From assembly GCA_027073495.1 (NCBI GenBank), contig JALSVQ010000192.1:1-64000 (forward strand): 64,000 nucleotides of DNA, in the 5' to 3' direction. Source of the stretch: Flavobacteriaceae bacterium. GTDB taxonomy: Bacteria > Bacteroidota > Bacteroidia > Flavobacteriales > Flavobacteriaceae. The number at the start of each line of letters is the position of its first letter. Positions within the stretch are counted from its first letter, which is position 1. The position numbers and the translations under genes were made by a program. The notes under the pieces are model-generated. The model ran no database searches, was not told the origin of the DNA, and saw only the letters and a list, made by a program, of their open reading frames with translations. Below are positions 20,202 through 30,641 of the stretch, in pieces.

Positions 20202-22322
20202 CTATCGTTTCAAACTAAAATGTCCTCGTAGTATTTCTTGATTATTCAATAAAATGACATACCAATAATCAGCACTTGGCATTGCTACATTATTTAGTGT
20301 GCCATCCCAACCTAGGGTATTAGGGTTTAATTGTTTTATGATTTTTCCATAACGATCAAAGATGTTAATACTTTGTATTTGATTGTCACTATCAATTATT
20401 TTCCAGTAATCATTATAACCATCTCCATTGGGTGTAAACTGACTTGGTATTTCAAAAAGTGTAATATAAAAATTAATACTGTGTATTTCGCAACTATCAC
20501 TATCTCTTACGGTCAATGTATGTATTCCTGCAGGCAAATCATAGAAATAATTATTAGGCTGGAAATTATAATTATCCAATTGATATTCAAAGGTAATACC
20601 TGTTTCGGTCATTATTACTGTTAAATCATTTTGATTACTTATATGTAATCTGTCTAATGTTAATGCAAACGGAATAATTGGGTCAACTGCAAGATTGAAA
20701 GTAGTTTCATCATAACATTCAAAGTTATTGGTAACGCGCACGGTTATCGTTTCTTGATACGCTACAGTATTGGTGTAAGGATCTGTAAGGTTGAGTGTAT
20801 TTCCTGATTGATCATAGTAGCTTACAGTAAGTCCTGTTTGTGAACCTATAACTTGATTTTCAATGTTGGGCAAGTCGGTATTGAAACTAGCAAATCCATT
20901 TTGATTACTATCACAAGTGTGTATATCGGCCACTGGAAGTGCGTGAAAATTATTATCTAAAGTTGTATTATTAATAGATGCTAAAGTAAAATATTTAATA
21001 CTGTTTGTAGGAAATTGTGTTGTAGAAAGCCCTGATAAAGTCACAATATTTCCACTAATACTTATGTTTAATCCTCCAGAGCTGTCAAAAATTGTAGCAT
21101 TGGTAAAATCGCCATCATCATCTACGAGTAGTCGTAAATCGGAAGCATTAATAGGAGGAATGTCAACACAAATATTGAGTTGTAAATCAATATTAAATTG
21201 CGCTGTAGAATTTGTGTTTTGAAGTTTCCATTCGCGAGCCAATCGACTAACTACACCTGCTGGTCGCTCTGGATTTATGGGTATCGTTACACTTGTAAAT
21301 TCATCATTTCTTCCAAGGACAATAAATGAATTATCATTTGTAAAACTACCAGTATTTAATTGATTGCTACTAGCCAAGCTAGCCAAATATATTCTTAAAT
21401 TATCAGCAGTAGTGTGTGATTGTTTTTGGTTTAATTGGCTTGCATCATCACGACCTATTCCAATAATGTCATGCCAATATTGATAAGATCCATTTCCTGT
21501 GAATATACTTGTTCCATTACTATCATAGAAATTGTCATTTATACCAGATCGGTTAGGTGTGATGCCGTATTTTAATGCCAAATAAGAGTTGATTTTATAG
21601 CGGTCAGTGGAACTTGGTACATTATCATAGATTATAACTTCTGCTATATGCCCTTTGTGACTGTTGGCAGTGTTATTACCACCGCCAATATTACTACTTC
21701 CTCCATCTCCGATGCTACCAGAAAAAGACATACTGCCATTTAAAGCTGTATTCCGATAATAGTTTATGTTTGATCCGTCATAACTCCCTTCAAGAATAGA
21801 CGAGCTCATAGTAGGTCCTCCTATAAATGTACTGCTAGATTTATTACCCCATTGGTTTACCCAAAAACCAAAGTCAACTTGTCCGTTAAAACTTGCTAAA
21901 CCATAACCTCCAGAAGTCCATTGACTATCGGTTTGTCCAGAGACCATAGCGTGCCAATAATCACCACCACCTTCGTTGGTTCCTACTGCGAAGACTGTTA
22001 CGGTATTACTTGCGGGATTTATGAGGTCATTCATGCTTAAATGCTCATTGCTGCCGTCAAAATATAACGCGGGGTTGTAATTGTTGAAAATTGAATTAAA
22101 CGACGGTTGGTATGCTGTGTTTAGTTGTGTAGCATCATTTCCATTTAAACTGCTATCAGTCCACGAAGACACATTACCAGCTCCATCAATTGTAAGTCCA
22201 GTATCAGCTTTAGTCCAAAAAACATTATTAGTACTTACACCACCAGGAGCTTGTGCCCAATTTTGTAGTGTTAATAATGTGCATATTAGTATTAATATGA
22301 ATTTTGAAGCACTGTTTTGCAT
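20202..22322 (-). CDS. LamG-like surface protein with T9SS type B sorting domain
   Basis: Signal peptide; C-term PSQFTPNGDGYNDYWKIID...INIFDRYGKIIKQLNP...GWDGTLNNVAMPSADYWYVILL (gliding-motility-associated C-terminal domain). Confidence 0.88.
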   Translation of the reverse strand: MQNSASKFILILICTLLTLQNWAQAPGGVSTNNVFWTKADTGLTIDGAGNVSSWTDSSLNGNDATQLNTAYQPSFNSIFNNYNPALYFDGSNEHLSMNDLINPASNTVTVFAVGTNEGGGDYWHAMVSGQTDSQWTSGGYGLASFNGQVDFGFWVNQWGNKSSSTFIGGPTMSSSILEGSYDGSNINYYRNTALNGSMSFSGSIGDGGSSNIGGGNNTANSHKGHIAEVIIYDNVPSSTDRYKINSYLALKYGITPNRSGINDNFYDSNGTSIFTGNGSYQYWHDIIGIGRDDASQLNQKQSHTTADNLRIYLASLASSNQLNTGSFTNDNSFIVLGRNDEFTSVTIPINPERPAGVVSRLAREWKLQNTNSTAQFNIDLQLNICVDIPPINASDLRLLVDDDGDFTNATIFDSSGGLNISISGNIVTLSGLSTTQFPTNSIKYFTLASINNTTLDNNFHALPVADIHTCDSNQNGFASFNTDLPNIENQVIGSQTGLTVSYYDQSGNTLNLTDPYTNTVAYQETITVRVTNNFECYDETTFNLAVDPIIPFALTLDRLHISNQNDLTVIMTETGITFEYQLDNYNFQPNNYFYDLPAGIHTLTVRDSDSCEIHSINFYITLFEIPSQFTPNGDGYNDYWKIIDSDNQIQSINIFDRYGKIIKQLNPNTLGWDGTLNNVAMPSADYWYVILLNNQEILRGHFSLKR

Positions 22323-22323
22323 A

Positions 22324-23064
22324 CTATTTTTTAATTATCTTGATACTTTTGCTTTTGCCATTTTGTTTTATTTTTATAAAATAAACACCTGTAATGAGAC
22401 TTTGTGTATCCAATGTTAACGATGTTCTTGGGTTAATATTGTTTTTTGTTCCTTTTAATACAACACGTCCTAATAAATCATACACATAATAGTCAATAGC
22501 TTTTTCTGAAAACGTATCTATGATAACATTTATAGTGTCTGAAAATGGATTTGGGTATGCTTTTACAGTTAAATCAGCGATAGCAGTTTCATCTGCGCTC
22601 AAAGAGCCATCAATATTAAATAGTAATTCACTAAACCCAAAACAAGATCCGCCATAGTTTGATGTTGGTGTGATAAGCACATAACGTGCAGAAACACCTC
22701 CAAAATCAGGACCAAATTCACCTTCGTATTGTGATAGTCCATTGGCTTGATTTGCAGTAAAACTACCTAAATTTGTCCAGTTTGTTCCATCTATAGAATA
22801 ATCAACTTTATAGTCCATAATTCCATAGTCGAGATGGCTAGGGTCATTGCTGTTCCAAAGTTTGGTGTTATGCAAGGTGTAGGTATAGCCTAAATCATAT
22901 TTTATCCAATGAGTGGTACCATAACTTGTTTTTGGATTGGGTGAAGCTGTACATGAAATCCAGCCGTCATACCAATTGGTACTATGTCTGTTTTCTAGAC
23001 ATTGTGCTTGACTTGTTAAGCCAGTAAGCATAAAAATAATAAAGAGTGTAACTAATTTTTTCAT
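22324..23064 (-). CDS. F5/8 type C (discoidin)-like domain protein with T9SS type A sorting domain
   Basis: Discoidin-like N-terminal half; C-term VKAYPNPFSDTINVIID...YYVYDLLGRVVLKG...LITGVYFIKIKQNGKSKSIKIIKK. Confidence 0.82.
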   Translation of the reverse strand: MKKLVTLFIIFMLTGLTSQAQCLENRHSTNWYDGWISCTASPNPKTSYGTTHWIKYDLGYTYTLHNTKLWNSNDPSHLDYGIMDYKVDYSIDGTNWTNLGSFTANQANGLSQYEGEFGPDFGGVSARYVLITPTSNYGGSCFGFSELLFNIDGSLSADETAIADLTVKAYPNPFSDTINVIIDTFSEKAIDYYVYDLLGRVVLKGTKNNINPRTSLTLDTQSLITGVYFIKIKQNGKSKSIKIIKK

Positions 23065-23068
23065 TGTT

Positions 23069-24481
23069 TTATAGTGTCATAAATCCAATTGGAGCTACAC
23101 CAGAACTGGTATCGTAGAAATTGGATAAGTTAGGAAATATTAAATTTAAATCTGAATTGGAAACACCAAACCATTTTGCCAATTCGGCAAAATAAAGATC
23201 GGTTGCAGTAGTAGGAAGTACAACGCCTCTACTGTGTAAGCTCGTATTACTATTCAATGCTAGCGAAGGAAATGTGCCATACATATCTTTACCATTCACT
23301 GCGCCACCCATCATAAAAGCATTTCCGCCCCAAGCGTGGTCAGTTCCATTGCCATTTGAGGTTAATGTTCTCCCAAAGTCAGAAGCACTAAAAGTGGTTA
23401 CACCATTAGCAATATTTAATTCTTCGGTCACACCATTAAAATAGTTTAAGGCTTCGTCTACCATAGCAAGTTTTAGCCCGTGGTCATGGAGTAGTTCCGC
23501 ATGATGATCCCAACCGCTTGCTTCCACAAAAAATATTTGTCTTGAAAAACCAAGTGTGTCACGAGCAGCAATAGTTTTTGCGACCATACGTAACTGTGCT
23601 GCTAGATCATTTCCTGAAGGGTAAGGTGTTGTGAAGCTAGGAACAGCATCTATAGCATCTTGAAAAACCAAACTCGTATCATTAGAGCTTTTTATAGTGT
23701 TTTTGTAAGTGTTTTTATAAATATCATAGTAATCTTGATCCATCATAGAAGTCATGGCTGTTTTTCTAGCGAGACTATACGGATCTGTAGCTTCCCAATC
23801 GGTAATACTTATAGCTCCGTCTGCAGTAATTACATAAGGAATAACTTCATTACCATATTGGAATGTATTGATACCGTTAAGTGAAATATTCATAGAAATA
23901 TCCTGATTGGTATTCATAGATTGTATAATATCTGCTACACGACCGCCCCAACCTTTGTGTGTACGCTCATTAGGGCGTCCTGTTTGCCATTGCATTCTTT
24001 GGTCAAGATGCGAGTATAAACCCAACGGACGTTCAACAGTGCCATTAATGTATTGTGCCTTTGTCATAGGAGCTACTAATGTACCAACATTGCTCAAAAA
24101 AGCCAATTTATTATTCTCAAATAGGTTTTGAAAGTTAGGCATTGAAGGGTTAAGTCCGTAAGTTCTTCCGTCAGAAGTCAATGGATTAATAGCCAAAAGA
24201 TCAGCTTGTGAAATAGCCAAATTAGAACGTGTCGTTTGATATTCTGAATATTCTGTATTACCTCTTGGTATCAGCATATTAAAAGAATCATTACCACCAT
24301 TAAGCATAACCATAACGAGTGCTTTATAATCACCAGGAGGAAAAGCTGAGTTATCTGCCGCTGCTGCCGCAAAAGCTTTAAGGTTTATCAATGACGAAAA
24401 TATACTCGTGTAAGCCATTGCACTGCAAGATTGCCCTAGGAATCGTCTTCTTGAAATATTATTTTTATTATTTGAATGCAT
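23069..24481 (-). CDS. DUF1501 domain-containing protein
   Basis: Twin-arginine-like SRRRFLGQSCSA; YKALVMVMLNGGNDSFNMLIP; TTFSASDFGRTLTSNGNGTDHAWGGNAFMMGGAV. Confidence 0.92.
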   Translation of the reverse strand: MHSNNKNNISRRRFLGQSCSAMAYTSIFSSLINLKAFAAAAADNSAFPPGDYKALVMVMLNGGNDSFNMLIPRGNTEYSEYQTTRSNLAISQADLLAINPLTSDGRTYGLNPSMPNFQNLFENNKLAFLSNVGTLVAPMTKAQYINGTVERPLGLYSHLDQRMQWQTGRPNERTHKGWGGRVADIIQSMNTNQDISMNISLNGINTFQYGNEVIPYVITADGAISITDWEATDPYSLARKTAMTSMMDQDYYDIYKNTYKNTIKSSNDTSLVFQDAIDAVPSFTTPYPSGNDLAAQLRMVAKTIAARDTLGFSRQIFFVEASGWDHHAELLHDHGLKLAMVDEALNYFNGVTEELNIANGVTTFSASDFGRTLTSNGNGTDHAWGGNAFMMGGAVNGKDMYGTFPSLALNSNTSLHSRGVVLPTTATDLYFAELAKWFGVSNSDLNLIFPNLSNFYDTSSGVAPIGFMTL

Positions 24482-24487
24482 ACTCGT

Positions 24488-26281
24488 TTATTTAATTATT
24501 GCATAATCTGGACTTATCAAAAGTAGCCAAAGTGCGATTTTAGATTTTTTTAATAATGTGGCGTCATCACTTCCTACAAAGTTTGCCATAGCATCTTTTA
24601 TTATAGTTCTTGTGTCATTAGATAATTGCCCATTGGTAAAGAGCTTATCAAGATAGTTTAGTAAAGTTTCAGGATCTCGTGCGTAATATTTAAGTTGTGT
24701 AAAATCAAAAGTAGCATCAGCAAGACCAAAGTGAGATTGGTCACCATATAAAGGGTTTTGAAGATAAATGTATGCATCAAAAGTATTGAGATAGCCGATA
24801 CTCGTAAAAGAATCGTGTATTTGAAACTCTGGCGCTAGCATACCTGCATCTGCAATAGGTCCATTAGGACTAAAATCAGGATAATAAAAGTTGAATATAC
24901 TCAAAGCACTAAGTGGTGCTTGATAGGTGTAACTTTGAAAATCACTTCCATCGTTCCAGTGTTTCCCTGAAGGATTGTTAAGTGGTATTTGTCGTAAAAG
25001 ATTAAAATAACGAATCATTGGTTCGCGTAGTTTTCCTTGATTTGGGTTTGTAGTCCAACTGCAAGAACGTGCTTCAGGATGGAGTAGAATAGCTTTAATT
25101 ACAGCTTTCATATCACCTCTAACGCCATTGGTATTATTAAACGCATTAGCAACAGCATTAATATATTGTGGTGAAGGGTTTGATTTTACCAAACGCTGTA
25201 TGAGTCGTAATGCAATAAATGGCGCTGTATTTTGATGCGTGAATAATAAATGAATAGCATCGGTTACGTCTTGCATGCCTGTTTGCCCAGCAGGAATCAC
25301 ATAACCGTCTAATAAATATTTTTCTCCAGCTTCGTGGTAGGCATCATACATAGCCATTGGCGTTTGTTTATTGACGGTAGAAAAATCAAGTCCAAATGAG
25401 GCAGGAACCCCATATAAACCTGCTCCAGCACCAAAGCCGGTAAATACTTTTGCAAACTCGCCAATAGCATCATTATCATAAGTGGGAATACGATTGCCAC
25501 TTCCATCCAATTGATACGAGCCATCGTTATTAAGTTTGTAGAGTCCAATGGTAAAGAGTTGCATTACTTCACGTGCATAATTTTCATCGGGAAATTGGTT
25601 ATTTGCTAAGTCTGATTTCGGATTGTTATAATAAGTAAGGTATCTACCCATCATCGGCTGACGTGTTACATCCATTAAAAGTGTTTCAAAATTGCCAAAT
25701 GCATCATTGAGTAAAACATCGTAAAAATAGCCAGAACCCTCTCCCCAGCGCTCTTTTTCGAGTTCATCAGAAAAAGAAAAAATTTCACTTAAAGCTAAAG
25801 CCACACGCTGTCTTAATAAGTCCTCATTATTGGTGTTCATCTCCCACCAAGCGTACATAAAATGAAAATCTTGAGGTCCAAAATAGGTACCTGGAGTTCC
25901 TCCATTGTCATAATAAAGTGTTTTTGCATCTTCAAAAATAGATGTGGTAAGGTCACCCATAGATTGTGTTGTCGTTGGTAAGGTAAATTGGTTATCAATC
26001 CAAGCTTCAAAAGTGCCTTCTGATACATTTTTGATGTAGTTCAAATCGGTGCCAAAAGTTGCTTGAGCTAGAAAACGTGATGTTTCTAGTAGTCGCGCAT
26101 CCAAACCTTGTCCATCAATGGTATGTTCAGGGCTAGCGGTCTCTGTCCAATCAACTTTACTTTGTTGACTACTTGCAGTGGCTGTAACTCCTGTGCTATG
26201 ACCTGCTCCGACATAATCGGTGTACTGTGCTTGTGTATTAATGCTAATAAAAAAAGCACAAAAATAAAATAAAAACTTCAT
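24488..26281 (-). CDS. DUF1800 domain-containing protein
   Basis: SRFLAQATFGTDLNYI...RQRVALALSEIFSFSD...NENYAREVMQLFTIGLYKLN...REPMIRYFNLLRQ. Confidence 0.92.
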   Translation of the reverse strand: MKFLFYFCAFFISINTQAQYTDYVGAGHSTGVTATASSQQSKVDWTETASPEHTIDGQGLDARLLETSRFLAQATFGTDLNYIKNVSEGTFEAWIDNQFTLPTTTQSMGDLTTSIFEDAKTLYYDNGGTPGTYFGPQDFHFMYAWWEMNTNNEDLLRQRVALALSEIFSFSDELEKERWGEGSGYFYDVLLNDAFGNFETLLMDVTRQPMMGRYLTYYNNPKSDLANNQFPDENYAREVMQLFTIGLYKLNNDGSYQLDGSGNRIPTYDNDAIGEFAKVFTGFGAGAGLYGVPASFGLDFSTVNKQTPMAMYDAYHEAGEKYLLDGYVIPAGQTGMQDVTDAIHLLFTHQNTAPFIALRLIQRLVKSNPSPQYINAVANAFNNTNGVRGDMKAVIKAILLHPEARSCSWTTNPNQGKLREPMIRYFNLLRQIPLNNPSGKHWNDGSDFQSYTYQAPLSALSIFNFYYPDFSPNGPIADAGMLAPEFQIHDSFTSIGYLNTFDAYIYLQNPLYGDQSHFGLADATFDFTQLKYYARDPETLLNYLDKLFTNGQLSNDTRTIIKDAMANFVGSDDATLLKKSKIALWLLLISPDYAIIK

Positions 26282-26387
26282 AATGAAAGTGTAAAATTAA
26301 GTAGTTGTAATTCAATAGTGCAAAGATAATAAAAAAAAAGAGAACTGCAACTATTTTTTTTGTTAAAAAAATAAATATCTTTGAAAA

Positions 26388-26920
26388 ATGAACTAAATAA
26401 CTGAGAATAAGAAGGAAACGAGTAGTGATTTTGCATTAAGACCATGTTTTCGTTTTGAAGTCAATTATTCTAGAGATGCATTGCTTCAAGACTTTAAGCA
26501 AAATTTATCCGAACAATCTTGCGCGCTTTGCGGACTAGTGAGTAAACACGTGGTTATAAATGTGCCGAAAGAAGATGAACATTTTTGGTCTCCCCAATTA
26601 AGTTTAGATGTAGAGGTCAATCCCAATAACCCGAAGAAAGCTATTGTGAGGTATTGTGAGGTATTTTTGCTCCCAAGCCGCAAATATGGACGATGTTTAT
26701 GTTTTTTCATTTTGCTATTGCAGCAGCTTTTTTTGTTGCTTTAACGGTACTTTATGTCAATTGGCAACTTGAAAAAGATTATACAGCTGCACTATATAGT
26801 GTATTTGTATTACCAGCTTTAAGTGGCTTATTGTTTCTAGCAGGACAATATGGCAAACGCAAAGGGCACAATCAAATGCTTAATTTATACAAATTTTTAG
26901 TTAAAAGTTTAGAAGGCTAA
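26388..26920 (+). pseudogene. Degraded hypothetical membrane protein gene
   Basis: ATG AAC TAA, then an open frame ITENKKETSSDFALRPCFRFEVNYSRDALLQDF...NNPKKAIVR that shifts at tandem tattgtgagg x2 (26642-26661) and continues in another frame as GIFAPKPQIWTMFMFFHFAIAAAFFVALTVLYVNWQL...KSLEG. Confidence 0.65.
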
Positions 26921-26969
26921 TTTTTTGGAATAATTTTTGTAGTTTTGATAACTAGAATAAAAAATCAAA

Positions 26970-28235
26970 TTGAAAAAGAAAATATATTTTATCATACTGT
27001 TTAGCCTCATTAATTTTTGGCAAATTCGAGCATCGTATTTGTTGATTCCGATGGATTATGAAAGTCAAAAAAATCATTTAAAGGCTTATGGTATTACGTA
27101 TTGGGTTTTAAATAAAGGGCAAAAAGTCAAATGGTTACTCAATTATCGAGGAGGGAGTTTTCTGCTCGAAGATGATCCAGAAACCAAAAAAGAATGTTTA
27201 ATACGAGGTGTTTCTTTTGAAGAAATTTCTACTGATAAAGCAACACAAATACTTACAGAAATAAGCAGTCCTAGTGTTAATCAAGAAGCTATTGTGCTAG
27301 AAAAAGCACCAAAAATAGCCGTATATTCACCACCAAGTAAACAACCTTGGGATGATGCCGTAACTATGGTACTTACTTTTGCCGAGATACCTTATGATGT
27401 TATCTATGATAAAGATGTATTGGATGATAAGCTGTTATTGTATGATTGGTTACATCTGCACCACGAAGATTTTTCAGGACAGTATGGCAAATTTTATGCT
27501 TCGTTTCGTGCAGCACCATGGTATATAGAAAATAAAAAGTTTCTAGAAGAAGAAGCACAAGAATTGGGTTTTGATAAAGTTTCAAAATTAAAACTCGCAG
27601 TTGCTCAAAAAATTTCGAATTACGTTATTGGTGGTGGTTTTATGTTCGCGATGTGCTCTGCTACAGATAGTTTTGATATTGCACTTGCGGCAGCAAATAC
27701 TGATATTTGTGAACCCATGTTCGATGGTGACCCTTCTGCGGCTAATTATCAAAATCAATTGGACTATACCAAACCCTTTGCGTTTAAAGATTTTAAGCTA
27801 GAGCGTAGCCCTTTAGTTTACGAATTTTCAAATATAGATACTACTAGAAAAAGAAGAGTCCCCAAAGAAGCTGATTATTTTACTTTAATGCAATATTCTG
27901 CTAAGTGGGATCCAATACCAACCATGCTTACGCAAAATCACACCATGCTCGTTAAAGGTTTTATGGGGCAAACAACGGCCTTTAACCCAAAACTGATTAA
28001 ATCTCCTGTTTTAATAATGGGAACGACCAAAATTAATGGCGAAGCAAAATATATTCACGGCATAAAAGGTAAGGGCATGTTTACTTTTTATGGCGGACAC
28101 GACCCCGAAGATTATCAGCATCGCGTGGGTGAACCACCAACAGAACTCGAATTGCACCCAACATCACCAGGATACCGTTTAATATTAAATAACGTACTTT
28201 TTCCTGCGGCGAAAAAAAAGAAACGAAAAACTTAA
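26970..28235 (+). CDS. Secreted protein of the Bacteroidota family often labelled 'asparagine synthetase B' (function doubtful)
   Basis: TTG start; signal peptide; ASYLLIPMDYESQKNHLKAYGITYWVLNKGQKVKWLLNYRGGSFLL; no recognisable Asn synthetase catalytic motifs. Confidence 0.65.
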   Translation: MKKKIYFIILFSLINFWQIRASYLLIPMDYESQKNHLKAYGITYWVLNKGQKVKWLLNYRGGSFLLEDDPETKKECLIRGVSFEEISTDKATQILTEISSPSVNQEAIVLEKAPKIAVYSPPSKQPWDDAVTMVLTFAEIPYDVIYDKDVLDDKLLLYDWLHLHHEDFSGQYGKFYASFRAAPWYIENKKFLEEEAQELGFDKVSKLKLAVAQKISNYVIGGGFMFAMCSATDSFDIALAAANTDICEPMFDGDPSAANYQNQLDYTKPFAFKDFKLERSPLVYEFSNIDTTRKRRVPKEADYFTLMQYSAKWDPIPTMLTQNHTMLVKGFMGQTTAFNPKLIKSPVLIMGTTKINGEAKYIHGIKGKGMFTFYGGHDPEDYQHRVGEPPTELELHPTSPGYRLILNNVLFPAAKKKKRKT

Positions 28236-28247
28236 AAATAATTTATA

Positions 28248-29402
28248 ATGAAAAAATATAGTTTAATAGCCCTAGCAGCATTATTTAGTTTAACTGCTTG
28301 TGGACAAGAAATAAAAAAAACAAATCAATTTGATACGCCTTATAAGTTCACATCAATAATAGATGTAGATGCTACAAGTGTAAAAAGCCAAGGACGTACA
28401 GGTACATGCTGGAGTTTTTCAACTTCCTCTTTTGTAGAATCCGAAATACTACGCAAAACAGGAAAAATGGTTGATGTTTCCGAAATGTATAATGCTAGAG
28501 AATCGTATGAGCGCAAAGCAGAAAACTATATTTTGCGCAGCGGAAAAGCACAATTTGGTGAAGGCGGATTAGCCCACGACGTGATGAATAATATTCGCGA
28601 AAATGGTATTGTTCCAAATGATTTATACGATAAAACCAAAGAAGAAAAAGGCTATTATGATCATAGTAAATTGGTAAAAGAGCTCGAGTATTTGGTACAT
28701 AGCGTGGTGCATAATAAAGATTCATTAAAAATGGATTGGCATCAAATGATTAATACTACTTTAGATAATTATTTTGGCAAAGAACCGCATAAATTTGTTA
28801 TCGCAGGGAAAACCTATTCACCACGAAAATATCGTGACTATTTAAAAATTAACCCAGCTGATTATATTACAATCACTTCATTTACACATCATGAGTTTCA
28901 TAAACCTTTTGTATTAGAAATACCAGATAATTATGCCAATGGTGCTATGTACAATCTGCGTTTGGATGAGATGATGCAAACTCTTGAAAATGTAGTGCGC
29001 AAAGGCTATTCTGTGGCTTTAGATGTAGATGTTTCAGAAGCTACTTTTAATGCCAAAGCAGGAATGGCAATTTTGCCAAAGGAAAGCGTAGAAAAACTGA
29101 AAACGAATGGTAAACTATTTAAAGTCATTACTCCAGAGCAAAAAATCACAGCGGAATATAGACAAAAAGAGTTTTATAATGGAGACACTACCGATGACCA
29201 TTTAATGCATATTACAGGTTTGTTAAAAGACCAAGCAGGAAATCTATATTATAAAGTTAAAAATTCTTGGGGAAGCAAAAATTTAGGACATGGCGGTTAC
29301 GTATATATGTCAGTTCCTTATTTACGCCTAAAAATGATTTCGTTTATGGTCAATAAAGAAGCTTTAGATGCCAAATTAAAAACAACATTAGATTTGGAAT
29401 AA
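28248..29402 (+). CDS. C1 family peptidase (bleomycin hydrolase/aminopeptidase C-like)
   Basis: VKSQGRTGTCWSFSTSSFVESEILRKTGK (catalytic Cys), DDHLMHITGL (His), YYKVKNSWGSKNLGHGGY (Asn). Confidence 0.93.
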   Translation: MKKYSLIALAALFSLTACGQEIKKTNQFDTPYKFTSIIDVDATSVKSQGRTGTCWSFSTSSFVESEILRKTGKMVDVSEMYNARESYERKAENYILRSGKAQFGEGGLAHDVMNNIRENGIVPNDLYDKTKEEKGYYDHSKLVKELEYLVHSVVHNKDSLKMDWHQMINTTLDNYFGKEPHKFVIAGKTYSPRKYRDYLKINPADYITITSFTHHEFHKPFVLEIPDNYANGAMYNLRLDEMMQTLENVVRKGYSVALDVDVSEATFNAKAGMAILPKESVEKLKTNGKLFKVITPEQKITAEYRQKEFYNGDTTDDHLMHITGLLKDQAGNLYYKVKNSWGSKNLGHGGYVYMSVPYLRLKMISFMVNKEALDAKLKTTLDLE

Positions 29403-29434
29403 GGCTATTGAAATTTTTAAAGAGAAAACTAAAA

Positions 29435-29466
29435 AAAAAATCCGTTGAGTAACCTGCGGATTTTTT
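29435..29466. terminator. Bidirectional intrinsic terminator between convergent genes
   Basis: aaaaaatccg...cggatttttt hairpin. Confidence 0.7.
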
Positions 29467-29525
29467 AATTTCAATTTTTAAAGACTTATTGTAAATTAGC
29501 CAAGGTCTTTTGTTTAATATTTTAT

Positions 29526-29540
29526 AGCGAAGCGGTCTAA
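29526..29540 (+). repeat. agcgaagcggtctaa dispersed repeat core
   Basis: 15-nt identity to 30857-30871; abuts the desaturase stop codon. Confidence 0.5.
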
Positions 29541-30641
29541 TTATGCTGCGACATATTCAGGTTCTTGACCTAGCTCTTTAAGTTGTTTGTAATGCGCTTT
29601 TATAGCATCCCAAATAGAGTCGTATTCATGATATGGAAGATTGTATTCTTGTGCAGTTTCTTTTACAAATGCAGCTATTTTTTTGTAGTGGACATGACTG
29701 ATATTTGTAAATAGGTGATGTTCTACTTGATGATTAAGTCCGCCAGTGTAGAATTCAACAAATCTACCATTAGGTGAGAAATTTGATGTTGTATGCAATT
29801 GATGAATTGCCCAAGTATTTTTTATAGCTCCATTTTCATCTGGGAGAGGCATATCAGTGTTTGGCATTATGTGAGCCAATTGAAAAACAACACTGAGTAT
29901 TATGCCTGCAGTATAGTGCATAATGAAGAAGCCAATTAATACTTGCCACCAATCAAACCCTGATAATAGTGGTAATGCTACCCAAATAGTATAATAGATA
30001 ATTTTGGCTACAATAACTGTTGTCCACTGTGTTACAGGGTTAGGCGCTTTTCCATAAGCTAATTTTCGCTTCAAATATTGATAGGTTTGTTTAAAATCTG
30101 TAGTAATAGCCCAATTAATGGTTAATAATCCATAAAGGATAAAAGCATAATATTTTTGAAATTTATGAATTTTCAACCACTTGGCATGTTTCGAGAAACG
30201 AATAATTCTACCAGCATCTATATCTTCGTCATAACCTTGAATATTGGTGTATGTATGATGAAGTACATTGTGTTGTATTTGCCAATTATAAACATTTCCT
30301 GCTAGGATGTAAATACTACTTCCCATAAGCTTGTTTACCCATGCTTTACTTGAAAATGCACCATGATTAGCATCGTGCATCACGTTCATCCCAACTCCAG
30401 CCATTCCGAAACCAATAGTGATAACTAGCAGCAATTGAGCCCAAGTAGGTACTTCTATAGTAAGCAATACAACTAACGGAGCTAGAAATAATGCGAACAT
30501 TACAAAAGCTTTAAAATACAAGTAGGAATTTCCTGTTTTCTTTATGTTATTCTCTTTAAAATAGGAGTTTATTTTTTTATTTAAAGTTCTGTAAAATCGA
30601 GTTTTATCTACGTTTGAAAACTTAATAGTTTTTGTTTCCAT
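29541..30641 (-). CDS. Membrane fatty acid desaturase (acyl-CoA/acyl-lipid type)
   Basis: His boxes HDANHGAF, HNVLHHTYTN, NHQVEHHLF. Confidence 0.92.
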   Translation of the reverse strand: METKTIKFSNVDKTRFYRTLNKKINSYFKENNIKKTGNSYLYFKAFVMFALFLAPLVVLLTIEVPTWAQLLLVITIGFGMAGVGMNVMHDANHGAFSSKAWVNKLMGSSIYILAGNVYNWQIQHNVLHHTYTNIQGYDEDIDAGRIIRFSKHAKWLKIHKFQKYYAFILYGLLTINWAITTDFKQTYQYLKRKLAYGKAPNPVTQWTTVIVAKIIYYTIWVALPLLSGFDWWQVLIGFFIMHYTAGIILSVVFQLAHIMPNTDMPLPDENGAIKNTWAIHQLHTTSNFSPNGRFVEFYTGGLNHQVEHHLFTNISHVHYKKIAAFVKETAQEYNLPYHEYDSIWDAIKAHYKQLKELGQEPEYVAA

